A stretch of DNA of 64,000 nucleotides, from contig JAITYX010000059.1 of NCBI GenBank assembly GCA_021018815.1, positions 992,001-1,056,000 on the forward strand, written 5' to 3'. The notes under the pieces were generated by a model. The model was not told where the DNA came from. It worked only from the letters and a program-made list of their open reading frames with translations, and searched no databases. The stretch's first letter is position 1. Each line of letters opens with the position of its first letter. A program made the position numbers and the translations under genes. This document shows, piece after piece, positions 47,809 to 59,587 of this stretch. The DNA is from Talinum fruticosum. Lineage: Eukaryota; Streptophyta; Magnoliopsida; Caryophyllales; Talinaceae.

Positions 47809-48076
47809 TCCATCAACATCTCATGTGGATTGATTCATCTAAATATATATTCATTTTGTGAAATCTTTTTCGATAGGGTATTTTGCAACTTATGTATATT
47901 CTTTTTTGGTAAATTTACTTCATGTAAAAGTACAACTTTAGTTAATAAATTAGTTGTATTTCTAATTTCGTCAAGGCGTATTTCAAAATCTAGGCACGAT
48001 AAGAGAACTATATCCCTTTATAAGTCAACTATACCTATTCATAAACACCACTTTAAAAAATTTACTGCATTATTTT

Positions 48077-48082
<6 letters not shown>

Positions 48083-48134
<52 letters not shown>
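48083..48134. repeat. (TA)n microsatellite at the 5' edge of Helitron copy B
   Basis: About 25 TA units directly precede the homologous block TGGGTTTTGAAG. Copy A has unrelated, non-TA sequence at the same place. Confidence 0.93.
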
Positions 48135-48135
<1 letters not shown>

Positions 48136-49152
48136 GTTTTGAAGTTAGATTTAGAAGATGCATTAAATGTTATAAAAAAAAGATATATTAAATTAGTTAT
48201 TTACTTTTTCTTTTTATATTTATAAGGTTTTAGTGGTTGGTTTTTGAATTTAAGTAGCTATTTTTTCTTTTTCTTTTTAATTTGATAATATTAAGGTAAA
48301 ATTTATTCATGAACAAGCAAATAACGGATTTAGTAAAAGACTATTAAATTATCTTATTATTTCTATTTAGTGTGCCACTTGATTTTATTCTTTACTATTA
48401 ATAATTAAAAAAACTCCTTCTAAAAAGATTAATTGTATTCTTATGTAAAATTTATTCTAATTATCAATTTAAAATATTCTTTTATAAATTTAATAGTTAG
48501 AGGCCAAGACGTTCAAGCTTATATTAGTACACCCTTTTAATATCGTCGTCATCATCATCATTATAAATCATAAATTAGTATCAATAGATTATGTAAAGAA
48601 AGTATTACTACTACTACTACTACTACAACTCCATTAATGTTGACTAAAAACTTATCATGATAATCATTTTTCTTTCTTTATGATCATATTTATACATACC
48701 TTTAAAAAATATTTATTTATTTATTATCTATTTACATACTATTATAAATTATAAATTCATTTTAAAAATAAATTTATGCCATAATTTGAACAAAAAGGAA
48801 GATAGGTCAAAATATAAGATTTGAAAAAATTATAAATAAGTTTTTTAAAAGAAGCCAATGTAAATATTATGGTGTTCATATGTGTCTCACAAACTTTTAA
48901 AGTATTGATGATAATAATATTTTGTAATTTAAAGCAACATTCAATAGTTTGTATCGCTACAAAAATTTATCAAAATAGCGATGTAATTAGTTTGACGGGT
49001 AATCCGCTGAGAACCAACGATATACATTTTTTTTTTTAAGATGTCAGAAAGTCCAATGGATTGATTAATATTTATTAAGAAGTATTTTACTTTGTACATG
49101 AAGCCTATTCATTGTATATCTTCAAAAATTAATACATTCACTATGAATATAG

Positions 49153-49219
<67 letters not shown>

Positions 49220-49818
49220 ATATATAATTTTATATTTTCAAAGATGAATATTAGGTTTTGAGATTGCCATATAGGTTACTATTAAATGTTAAATTTATTA
49301 GTTGATTTTTTTCATTCTCTTTTTTAAAATGAAGTGTTTATGGATTATTATTATTAAATATAAATGTTAAAAAATTAATAAGTTTATATTAATTGAAATA
49401 AATAATCATTATTTAAAATATAAAATAAATTAAAATTAAAAATTATTATAAAATAGTAATATAACACTGTTGTTATATAATTATTATATAATATAATGTG
49501 ATGATTAAAATTTTATAGTATTAGAAAAAAATTCTTTTTGAACTAGAATATTATTTTTTAAAGATAATTATATCTTACAAAAAATAATTTTTAAATTAAA
49601 AAATAAGCTGACTCATTTTACATGTAATCTTAAGATTAAATTATATTACTTTTTGATGGTTAAGTTGTATATAACTAACTATTAAACTATATTCATTTTT
49701 GTGATTAAACCAATAGACTTTTTCAAAAAAATTTTTAAAAAATATAACATAAGTCATATAGTTATTAGACAAAATATTATAAATATAACTCTGTGCGTTA
49801 ACACGAGTTAGAAACTAG
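48133..49818 (+). mobile_element. Non-autonomous Helitron-like element, copy B (empty-site copy)
   Basis: This is the inverted counterpart of 1088-5790, about 1.69 kb and without the LTR insertion. The 3' end shows an imperfect hairpin (AACTC..GTG loop CAC..GAGTT), then AGAAA, then CTAG at 49815-49818, followed by T. That is a canonical Helitron 3' terminus. The LTR target is intact near 49220-49240: the minus strand reads AAAATTATATATTG, with ATTAT once. The 5' boundary is where homology with copy A ends, at the edge of a TA microsatellite. No transposition protein is encoded. It lies between the two NRPB9 copies. Confidence 0.74.
49155..49214. repeat. (TA)n microsatellite inside Helitron copy B
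   Basis: About 28 TA units occur here. The corresponding part of copy A has only ordinary AT-rich sequence, so the run expanded after the two copies separated. Confidence 0.93.
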
Positions 49819-50095
49819 TTATATTATAATTTCGGCTCTATATATATGAGTTACTATATACGTCATAATTTGTTTTAAAACCTACACTATAATTCTATGA
49901 ATCTTATTTTTTAAAAAAAAAATCTAAATTATCTCATGTAAAATACCCTACACTACAGCAGCTATTGAGACTCTAAGAGTACAGAGGCGAATTGCAGTGG
50001 GCAAAAATTGGGGCAACGAATCCTTTCCGCTAATTGAATTTCTGAAATTCTCTCTCTTCTCTCTCGATTTCATCTGTAAATTCGAGCCAGTCAAG

Positions 50096-52709
50096 ATGAG
50101 TACCATGAAGTTTTGCCGTGAATGGTCAGTTCTTCTCTCTCATCCCTTATCGGATTCTTTTCCTTTGATAAACCAAACGAAATTGCATGAATTTTCAGCT
50201 TCCTATGATGCCCGGAAATACTAATGTTCGATAATTTTAAGCTCAAATTCGATTGGGTTCGTGGGCTACGGCTATTAGTTCTTTACTCGCAACAATCTTT
50301 TCTCCAGCTTGTGTAATTTTGAGTTGGTGTAATTGAACAGCAACAACATTTTGTACCCGAAGGAGGATAGAGATCACAAGATTCTGCTCTATGCTTGCCG
50401 CAACTGCGATCATCGAGTTCGTCTCTCTCCTCTTTTTTCGTTGAGTAGCTCCGATTATTAGGGTTTTTGGGTTGTTAAATATTTGGGTCTTGACTTATGT
50501 TTAATCAAATTTGAGGGTTTGGACGAAGTTGCATGGAGTTGGGCTTTTCAACCATGAGTTTTAGGGTTTTGTGCTAATGTAATTAGCTTACTAAATGACA
50601 ATGTTTTAACGGTGGATATTATGCATTTTTGCTGCTGCCTTTACCTCTTGGTGCACCTGTAGTCTCCTGAAGTAAACCCCAAAGAAGCCTTGAGTTGTTG
50701 GCTTTTCATAGATTTTCCTTTCATTCTCGTGCTTACATTGCATGAGTCGGTGGGTTACATAGGTTTTCATTACATTTGACTCGGTTAAGAGAAATCGTAT
50801 TATTGTTGTTGTTGCTTGCCATTGTTGGTAGCTTGCTTCACGTCTTTGCTTGGGGGTTTATGTTTATCTTTTGCTTGATTGTCAGCCACAAATTTTTTCT
50901 CTTTCTTTGGGTGGGTCCAAAAATGCAGATGCTTAATATTAGAAATGTTTTCTATTGTTTTGAAAACACATACATTTGCCAAATTGGTAATCATGCCTGG
51001 AGGTCCTAGCTGTTGATTAATGGTTTATTTGTTTATACAAATCCCTCTGCTGTCTGGAATGAAGATTTATGTGTCGTCTTACCGATGTTTAATCTGCTAT
51101 GGTTTGATTCCTTAAGCGCTCAATGTTGTGCAGGAGGTTGCCGACAACAATTGTGTGTACAGGAATGAGATACATCATGCTGTTGGAGAACGTACTCAAG
51201 TCCTACAAGATGTAGCGGCAGATCCAACTCTTCCCCGCACCAAGTCCGTTCGTTGTGCTAATTGCAATCATGGAGAGGCTGTCTTTTCCAGGTGATCTTT
51301 ATGTGTTGTTTTCATATACATTTATATCCATGTTGCTTAAACTTTTCCTTTTACTACAACCACAAGTACCACTAACAGACACCATGGACTCCCAACATAT
51401 GGGTTTAGAACGGAAACATTGAATGTAAGACTGGATTTCAACACTTGGAGCAAATACTTGTGTCATAGTCTTACAGGTGAATGATTTGGATGGTGTATCT
51501 TGATTGCTAATTTGATCATCCTAATATGTCAAGATCTCTCGGATCTTTAGTTTTGACCTGTGTATGTCGTTTAACTAAGTATATGAAATACTCTCCGATG
51601 TTTGATGCGGATTATATGTGGCCTCTTTACATAAATATGTTACTAACAGCAAAATTTAAGCATGATCTAAGCTATTTAGGGTACTTGCAAGCGATTCTAT
51701 ATTTTACATTGCCAGAGGTGGAGCCTTGTTAGGACATGAGGTATTCTAGATTGTTGATACTAAATCTTGCAATTAGTCTGTGTTCCGGAAGAAAACACCA
51801 TTGTTCCCCACCGCTCCCCCGCCCACCCCTCTTTTCTTTTGTTGGGGAATGAAGTCCTATTCCCGCACCTGGATGGTCCGCCATCTTAAGCAGTAGAAAG
51901 AGGCATAGCCATTAAATGAGCTCTATGGCTTACTTTGCCCCTAACTAGTTCAAAACACCCCATGCCTTCACTATACTGAGAATATGTTATAAGCCTCCGA
52001 TCATATCAAAGACACACAAATCGAAGAGAAGAAACACCCGCCCGGGACTCAACCAAAATCCTGGCAGCATTGAAGCCAGTGAATGTTGAAGCCAGCACCT
52101 TAACCCCTAGGACCCTCCCATGGGGCGGCAGAGAGAAGTAAAAGTTCTTTTTTTGAAAATCAAAAGTGTACTTTTGACCCTGCCATTACCAAAATTAAAA
52201 AAGGAAAGAAAGAAGAAATGATAAGGCTCTAAGTTCTTGTCATCAATGGCTTCCCTCGTATTTTCTAGACTAGGTTTTCGGTTTTATATAGACTTTTTTT
52301 TGAAACCGGTTTTATATAAACTTTAAACAAGTATAATGATTAACATATTGGTTTTCCACTATGACCAGATGTGCTTGTTTTGTATGCTAATTTACTGTTA
52401 CTTTAAATATGAAATGTACAATTAACTTTTTGACCAATACGAGAGCTAAGTAATTGAGCTATACGAGTGCTTTGTACACTTTTCATTTGAGCCGTATGTT
52501 ATGTATAACGGGTGCTACAAAACTTCTCCCAAAATTGATCTTGTTTCTGTGCTAATTCAATTGTCTTAAGAAAGTTACTGTGGATTTGGTATCATTATTC
52601 TAATCCAAGTCATATGGGACAAATGCAGGCAACTGCTAGAGGAGAGGAAGGTATGACGTTATTCTTCGTCTGCTGCAATCCGAGTTGTGGTTATCGCTGG
52701 AGAGATTGA
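50096..52709 (+). CDS. NRPB9: DNA-directed RNA polymerase subunit 9 (NRPB9/D9/E9), apparent frameshift in exon 3
   Basis: Four coding exons, 50096-50124, 50341-50416, 51134-51291 and 52629-52709. After allowing for one missing base they encode 114 residues, the normal length of plant RPB9. The subunit sits on the jaw/lobe of RNA polymerase II, aids start-site choice and fidelity, and in plants is shared with Pol IV and Pol V. N-terminal zinc ribbon: Cys7, Cys10, Cys29, Cys32 (KFCREC, ACRNC). C-terminal ribbon: Cys76, Cys79, Cys103, Cys108 (RCANC, CCNPSC). The conserved DPTLPRT lies between them. Exon 3 is 158 nt where its tandem partner has 159. The run TTTT at 51284-51287 gives VFS and a shifted exon 4, whereas TTTTT would give [12 protein letters not shown] in frame. 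A consensus error is the likelier cause. Intron 3 holds a SINE-like insertion. Confidence 0.9.
51790..52135 (-). mobile_element. SINE-like element in NRPB9 intron 3
   Basis: On the minus strand, starting near 52130, there is a tRNA-like head: GGGGTTAAGGTGCTGGCTT resembles box A and GGTTGAGTCCC (about 52045) resembles box B. An unrelated body follows, down to about 51790. Poly-A tail and target duplication are not clear, so the ends are approximate. A duplicated segment (GGCTTCAA, twice) separates the two boxes, lengthening the usual spacing. This is inference from motifs only. Confidence 0.45.
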
Positions 52710-54393
52710 TTGTATGTGATATGCTAACGAGAAACGAATCGGTTCGTTGGTCTGTCTCCATTGTTATGTAACATTTTGGAACATTTTACCGAGGCTTGTG
52801 TGGTTTCTTGACTAACCAAAACATGACATGCCATTGTGCGCTTTTTGTAGTCCTGATCGTGCTTTATGCAAATTGGGGTTGTCGACGTTCTCGATTGACA
52901 TGGTCGGCATTTGACATGTATGACGAAATTGATGCTTATCTTCCGAAATGAATTGCATCTCTTGTAAGAACAGAACTAGAGTTTGAAACCTAAATGCTTT
53001 GAGCAATAGCATTTGGACTATCACCAAGCCGAGGCCTTGTAATAACAATATGGGTTGATTATAACATGAATCAATGGTTCGAGATCAAGATACTTCTTGG
53101 AAAATATGGAAAAGGATAGAAACTTTTGGTTCCACTTCCAAAATTCGGATCCTGTCAACTATTGAAGTTTCATAAAAGTTAAAAAAAAAAAAAAAAACAA
53201 ACATTGAAGTTTTAATATAAAAAGACTTTTCAAAATTTAGTCACCTATAGTCATCTGTTCTATAGACCAATTGAAAGGGTTCCATGAACAAGAAATATCT
53301 ATTTGATTTTTTTTTATTGTTAACTTGTAGAAAAGTAATCTAAACCAACATATCAGCTTACAATCAAATGATCACAGTTTATAAAAAGAAATCAATAGAT
53401 TTTCTGAGATCAATACTGCAAAATAAATTCTTTTATGTAACCATAATGCCTTTTAGGGCTAATTTGATAGAGACTGTGACTTATTAGCATCCACACATTC
53501 TTTTTAAGAAAAATTGATGCACTTGAAATTCAAACCCTAGTAAAAAAATTAATATTCAATGCTTGGACTCGAGCTCTTGATTGCCTATATCAAATATGCA
53601 TCTAGATACCAATAAAGTGTTAGTTGAGGTAATAACAGTTTCACCCGATAAAGGAGGATAACACAAATTTTATTCCCTGAAAATGTATTTATTGAGAGGA
53701 ATTTTAGAACGCTCGTTGCTTGAAAGAAATTATACAATTGATTAAAAATAAAAAAATTAAAAAAATATACATTTAGATCACAAGATACCATACAATAAAC
53801 TGTAATTGCTATTAATTATATTATTTTAGTTTATTTTTATACATCTTAAGTCCTTTTTTTCTTTTAATTAATTAAATGAACCTTTCACCAACGTTACAAA
53901 GACGACAACAAGGATAAAGACTTGAATAATAGCTGTTCGCGCAAACTTGGGATTTCCTTGCCGAGTTTTCTCTCTCCTCCTCCGACTACCTCGATTGGCC
54001 GAGTCTTCCACCTTCTACCACCTTCCGCCACTGTACTTTGCCGATTTGTCGATTGTTCCTAGAGAACCACGCCATTTTCGACCGTTGATCCGTGCCCAAA
54101 TTGTCCTCTTATTAGGGTATGCTCGGCCTCAATCTTCTTATTACTTTTTGATTACAATGATTTATGATTTTAAAGCTTGTATATGATTTCACGTTGTCGA
54201 TTTTGTTGACACTTATTTTTCCCTTCTTAGCTTAATTATGGACGAGTTTGTTTGAGCCAGTATAGTGAAATAGAAAATGTCATAATTCAAAAGGTGATAT
54301 TCAATAAGTTTGGTTTTGAAGTATTTGGTACCAGATTTGTGGTCTCAAATTGCCATGATTTAGTCACTAAGTAGTAATTTTGATGGGCTTCGA
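52710..54393. other. Intergenic DNA with a short leader-like island
   Basis: After the NRPB9 3'UTR (to about 52950) the sequence is AT-rich without recognised genes. Bases 53930-54120 differ: they are balanced in base content and pyrimidine-rich (TTCTCTCTCCTCCTCCGAC, CTTCCACCTTCTACCACC), like a plant 5' leader. No conserved protein follows, and the Helitron remnant starts about 300 bp further on. Confidence 0.45.
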
Positions 54394-54526
54394 ACTACTT
54401 TTAACTTATGCGTGCATACGTGCAACGAATTAAAAGATTTGGATTTCAAAATAATACTAACATTATATCATTTGGATAATAAAAATACATGATATTATGT
54501 ATTATTTAACATATAATTTTTATGTA

Positions 54527-56210
54527 TTATATTAGGCGTTTTTTTCTAAGATCATGAGTTCGAATCTCCATTTCAGTCTCGATTAAATGCTCCATTAATT
54601 GACAACATATTAGCCTAGTTTCTTTGCATAGGTCATTCATTGTGTCAATATTGCATAAGAGCATGATTAGACAACCAACTTTTAATATATGAGTATGCGG
54701 TGATAGTCTTTCAAAGGGTAATGCGTTCAAGAATTTGTCTTGATATAGATGTTTGACATAATTGAAGATATAGTCAACAAAGTAGTAAATCTTTTAAGTT
54801 TCGACAAATTTGTCAATTTTTTCTCATTCAAAGTGCGAACTTATTCATTTGTAGGGATGACTACAGCTCTGTCAATCATATATGTTTGTATTACCTGCAT
54901 GATTACTCAAATCGGGGAAGATCGCATCAATTAAATCATCAACATGATTACCATGATTACGTTAAATGTGTATTGATGGTGGCAGCTTGATCATATCTTC
55001 ATTGACGGTACATTCACGTCCATCTCCCATTCCGAGCAAGAAAGTTGCAAAATCTTCATCAAGTAGAGACATCATGTTTTGTATTAAATGTAGTACTCGA
55101 ACATTTGTCTACAATATTTACTTGATGAAATATGCATTGATTGTCTCATCTTTAGTACCCTTTGGTAAAACCTGTAAGACTTGTCTAAAATCTCCATTAA
55201 AGACTATCACTTTTCGAAGCTTACTCCTATAATATCCCTAAAACTGTAATCAATAATCTTAATGCATGTTGATGAGTCACAGTGGCTTTATCTCATATAA
55301 TAACTACAACCTATTTTATCAAATGCATTTCTACATATTGTCTAGTAAGACAATACATTGGCGATGCATCGTAAGGTCTTATGTGCTATTTTAGTTTTAT
55401 ATAAAAAGTGTTGCAGCAATTCAAGAGCTTACTGCAGGTGAGTCCGAATTGACCTTCAAGTTTCATATTAATAAGAATGACACGATATAAGAATGTTTTT
55501 CCTGTCCCACCAGGGCATCTACAAAAAACATAACATTGTTGTTTATGCAAATAGCCTCCATAATTGTGTTAAATGCATATCGTTGGTTATCATTGGGCTT
55601 TTGGGCACAATGAATATCTTTAGGTGGCACTGGTACAGATAATTCAGGATGTAAACCCCTAGACAATTGAACCCCTTCATCAATTTGGAGTTAGTTGTGG
55701 GAGGTTAAAATCTGTAATTTTATGACCGAACTGCTTTAGCATTCAATATACTTCAAGTACATAATTGAGTGCAAAATCATGATCTGTTTGAGAAAATTGA
55801 AGGATAATCCTCAGCCATGAATGGAAAGAATTCATCTCAATAGGTACAGACTTCAGTTGGTTGATAGTATACCGAAACAGTGACAAATAACCATCGAAAT
55901 GACGATGATATTCTCGTTATGGATGCATCCATTAAACATCACCGAAAACTGGCGTCATTATGCATGAGATTTAATTTTTCTACAACTTCTTTGAATGTTG
56001 GATAAGTAATACCATTAACAGTTCCGAGATGTGCAAATAATTACGGGCCTTTAACATGATTGAACAATAATCGCATATAAAATATTTCTCCATCAGTGGG
56101 ATTCGCATATATATTTGGTCGACGACTCTTTGATTACTTTGTCTCATTCTCTAAGTATGTGAGGTTTCAATCCATCGATAGTGTTTAGGGAACTCGCATA
56201 AATATAGTTT
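54527..56210 (-). pseudogene. Decayed Helitron Pif1-type helicase
   Basis: Read on the minus strand, pieces of the RepHel helicase appear in the correct order but in shifting frames with stops. About 56200-55980: EFP..Y, then GEIFYMRLLFNHVKGP and TVNGITYPTFKE. 55640-55480: NDNQRYAFNTIMEAI and FFVD, with a ruined Walker A (GQEKHS where GGTGKT is expected). 55310-55240: DEATVTHQHA (Walker B). 55211-55120: NGDFRQVLQVLPKGT. 55075-54980: FATFLLGMGDGREC and DMIKLPPSI. 54880-54790: AVVIPTNE and VRTLNEK. 54700-54540: ILKVGCLIMLLCNIDTMNDL and CKETRLICCQLMEHLIE. These match the plant Helitron helicase family across its C-terminal half. The Rep nuclease is absent. A hairpin-like sequence near 54395-54430 followed by GTAGT may be the degenerate 3' terminus. 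Confidence 0.88.
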
Positions 56211-56557
56211 CTTGTATCCACATCAATGATGTTCATATTGAAGAATTCTATAAGTATCGTATAGAAATTCCGTAAGTTGATTTGTCTTACTAATTTTCCT
56301 ATCTAAAAATTAAAAACTAACTTAAATTAGATTTCTTAAAGTATGATACATTATACTCTTCACTATTCTCAACTATATGCTCTATTAGATATTACCCACT
56401 TCTTCCTATTTTATTTGCATAGGTTGTTAAGCATGTTAATAATTTGGTGAACATAATAAAAATTGCTAATAATATACTTAGCTTATTTCAAATCAGTGTT
56501 TGAATAACTTAGATTACTTAAAACAATGATAAAGATTTTCATAAAATAAAACTTATG

Positions 56558-56559
<2 letters not shown>

Positions 56560-56624
<65 letters not shown>
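56560..56624. repeat. (TA)n microsatellite
   Basis: About 32 TA units lie upstream of (on the helicase strand, 5' to) the Helitron helicase remnant. It is one of four long TA runs in the window. Confidence 0.93.
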
Positions 56625-56629
<5 letters not shown>

Positions 56630-57734
56630 AAAACTCTTAATTAAAATGAATTTGTGGTAGTCTTTTTACTCAAGAGTTGGATTATTGATGTACTCAAATT
56701 TTGCCTACTTGTAGTTAAAACTAGTATATAGAGAAAAACGTAACTAAATTGAAAACACGTAATTAAAATGAATTAAAGGACGATCATGAGGTACTGCAAA
56801 TAATCAAGATACACTTAATCCTTTTAATTAAATAACTTATTATATAAGCGAACACATAACTTTCAAATCCTAACAATGTTATTTATTTTTATTAAAAGAA
56901 TATTAAAATTTATCATGTAATATGATTGGAACATTAACATAAAATACTAATATCGATAGACTAATTATACCTACATTATAGATTAGCTTGTAAAATCATG
57001 AAATTAATGTATCTTATGATATTATTTATTTTGATACCCACATTATAAAGTATTTAGTGAGGATTCAATTTCATAATTTTGAAAGCATAACTCAGTCAGA
57101 AGCAACAAAAAAAAAAAAAAAAACCTAATCCTTTAGAATAATTTAGATTATACAAGAGAAAATTAATTATTAGTCAATGGATCGTATTTAATAAAATATA
57201 GAAATATAGTAAATGCACAAAGTAAACAATAAAAATTAATTCCTTTATTTATTTAAATTAAATTAAATTTAAATCACCATTAGTTATTATTATTTGGTAT
57301 CATATCAGTAGCTTTTGAAGGGGATCCTTGAAAAAACAAAATAGATTTAAAAAAATAGATTTAATTATCTGTTTTATAAATTGGGTTTATTCTCCATATT
57401 TAAATATGAACACATGCTTCACAAAATAAAAATTTCAACAAAAATTCAATTAATAATCTGTCTTTCACTAGTCATTGCAAAATTCAAATTTTTGATTAAT
57501 TAAAATGATGATAAAGATTTTTTTAAAAAAATACAAATTATATATAAAATAAAAACTTTTAATTAAATTAAATCATTTAAAAATTTATAATGAGTATTTG
57601 AATAACATTAACCATTTAAAATAATAATAAAATTTTTTATAAAATAAAATTATAAATTATATATAGTATGAAATAAAAAATTTTAATTATTAAAAATATT
57701 AAAAATTTATAAAATTATAATTTTATAATTATGA
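56625..57734. other. AT-rich intergenic DNA
   Basis: No gene or recognisable transposon end was found. The string ATAAAATAAAA recurs several times (56538, 56621, 57542, 57641, 57745), suggesting an old degenerate AT-rich repeat. It could include the remains of the Helitron's Rep half, but nothing readable supports that. Confidence 0.4.
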
Positions 57735-58150
57735 AGATTTTTATAAAATAAAACGCTGAACTTAACTCCTTTTCTTTTTCTGTCATTGGCCGCAGTGCCG
57801 GCCTACCTGATTCACACCTCCCTCGTTTACCCCCTCTCTCGGTCTCTGCTCCAGGCTCCCTCTCCCTTTTCGGCTCCCTCTCTGCCGTCCTGGGCTCTCT
57901 CTCCCCGGCTCCCTCTTGCTCTCCGGCTACCTCTCGCTCTCCGGCTCTCTCTGGCCCTCCGGCTACCTCACGCTTTCCGACTCTCGCTCTGCCATCGCTG
58001 GCCTATTTCTCTCCGGCTCTCACTGTCCATCTTCCGCTCCGGCTCGTTCTTGCTCTTGATATCCGGCCCGGTTTTTGCTATCCGGCTCCCTCTCGCTATC
58101 CGGCTCTCGCTGTCTCCATCGTTTTTAGGTATGTTCAATTGGATCTGAAA
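57735..58150 (+). promoter_or_regulatory. CT-rich leader of the SHG1-like gene with a CCGGCTCYCTCT repeat
   Basis: A sharp switch from AT-rich DNA to CT/GC-rich sequence marks a probable promoter and 5' leader. It is built from a degenerate 15-18 bp unit, CTCTCCGGCTCCCTCTCG and variants, about a dozen times. The open frame across it has the repetitive reading LALRLPLALRLSLALRLP and is judged non-coding. A leader intron probably runs from about 58130 to an acceptor near 59550. Confidence 0.5.
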
Positions 58151-59587
58151 ATGGCGCCTCTCTCCATTGTTTTTGGTATGTTCAATAATTGCATCTATGT
58201 TTTATGTTTTACCTTTCGAGACGAAAGGTTCAGATGTATATAAGAATGTGGGTTGGGCATAACATCTACAATCCCGAATTGTTGGCCTGTGCCTCTGCCT
58301 CTTGCTGGAAATTTCATTCTCGCTCCCCTGTCTTCACCCCTTTTACCCGAATTTTAGATTTTACTTTTGTAAATTGTGAGTTTGGATGGAGTTAGATCTG
58401 CGGTGTCTTGTGAATGCTTGATTGCTTGAATTTCTACAGCTCCTTTACAGATTTTAAACCCAAAAAAAAAAAAAGACTCAATTAACAAATAAATAACTGA
58501 CGTGAATTGGTAACCAAATCCAAAAAAAGAAATTGGTGAGCGGCTTGATTATTTGTGGAAGATTGGTGACCAAATCTGAAGTTTCACAGCTGTTGTGGAA
58601 AAATATTTGCAGAAGATTCACACTGGTTTGTTAAGAAGAGATAGTTTGGAGAGAAGAGGGAAACTGACGCCAGGGAAGAGAGGAAACTGACATGAAATAA
58701 CTGTATGAGACAATATTAAAATTTATACAATAATTCAATTCTCTTCCCTTTATATATAACATAGATAAGTGATTGAAATTGAGTTGTGTGCTTATGTTAA
58801 AGGACGGATTCTCAAAACTGAACTAATCTATGCTCGTTCGAGAATGATTGAAGAACGCTGCATTTTTTGGAGATGTGAAAGTTAACAGCTGTGAGGCTAA
58901 TATTTACAAGATCACAACATGAACTTAGACCCGTCCTTGGTCTGGGATTGAACTTGAGTTGTGTGCTTGTGTCCCTTCGAATTATGGATAAGGAATCATT
59001 TGTTTAGCAGAAGTTATGGATGCAGATTAAACATCAAACATGTAGGCTATTTACGTCCAGAATTGCAGCTGTCCACAAAATCAATTAGATATCTCCAGAG
59101 AAACCGACTCTGATAGGATGACTTTGAATATGATGTATATGCTGTTCTCTTAAACCCTTTTATGTTTGATTCATATGGTCATCTCAGTTGAACAAATGTG
59201 AAGTTATTTAACAGGAACTTTTCATCTTGTGTAACTGACTTTTCGTGTGTGACCATGGATGCTAGTTAACCCCTCAACCAGAACGTTATGTGAAGATTAG
59301 GGGTTAGGTAAGTCTTTAGATGTTGCTGTTACCTACTCGCCTTCCATTTCTCATACACGAGAACATTCAGTTTTCTTAATTGGAAAGAAGACTTTGATCT
59401 CCTAGAAGAAGTTACTTGGTTGACTCTCTCCAATATTAAGCAAAAGAAGAACTGGTCTTTCCTATAAACATGCTGTCTTATTATATGGAACCCACAAAAT
59501 AATCACCTAAACACTACTTGCTGACTTGTGTTACATCATTACATTTGCCAGGTGAAGTCTTAACTTTCCTTCAGTTGGAGGAACAAA

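Noticed and set aside
47830..48225. 131-residue plus-strand frame containing an IYIYIY run
   Set aside because: It crosses a TA microsatellite and the Helitron edge; the shared peptide with copy A comes from non-coding homology.
57786..58148. 120-residue plus-strand open frame
   Set aside because: It reads LALRLPLALRL from a CCGGCTCYCTCT repeat in a leader-like region; low complexity, no conserved start context or domain.
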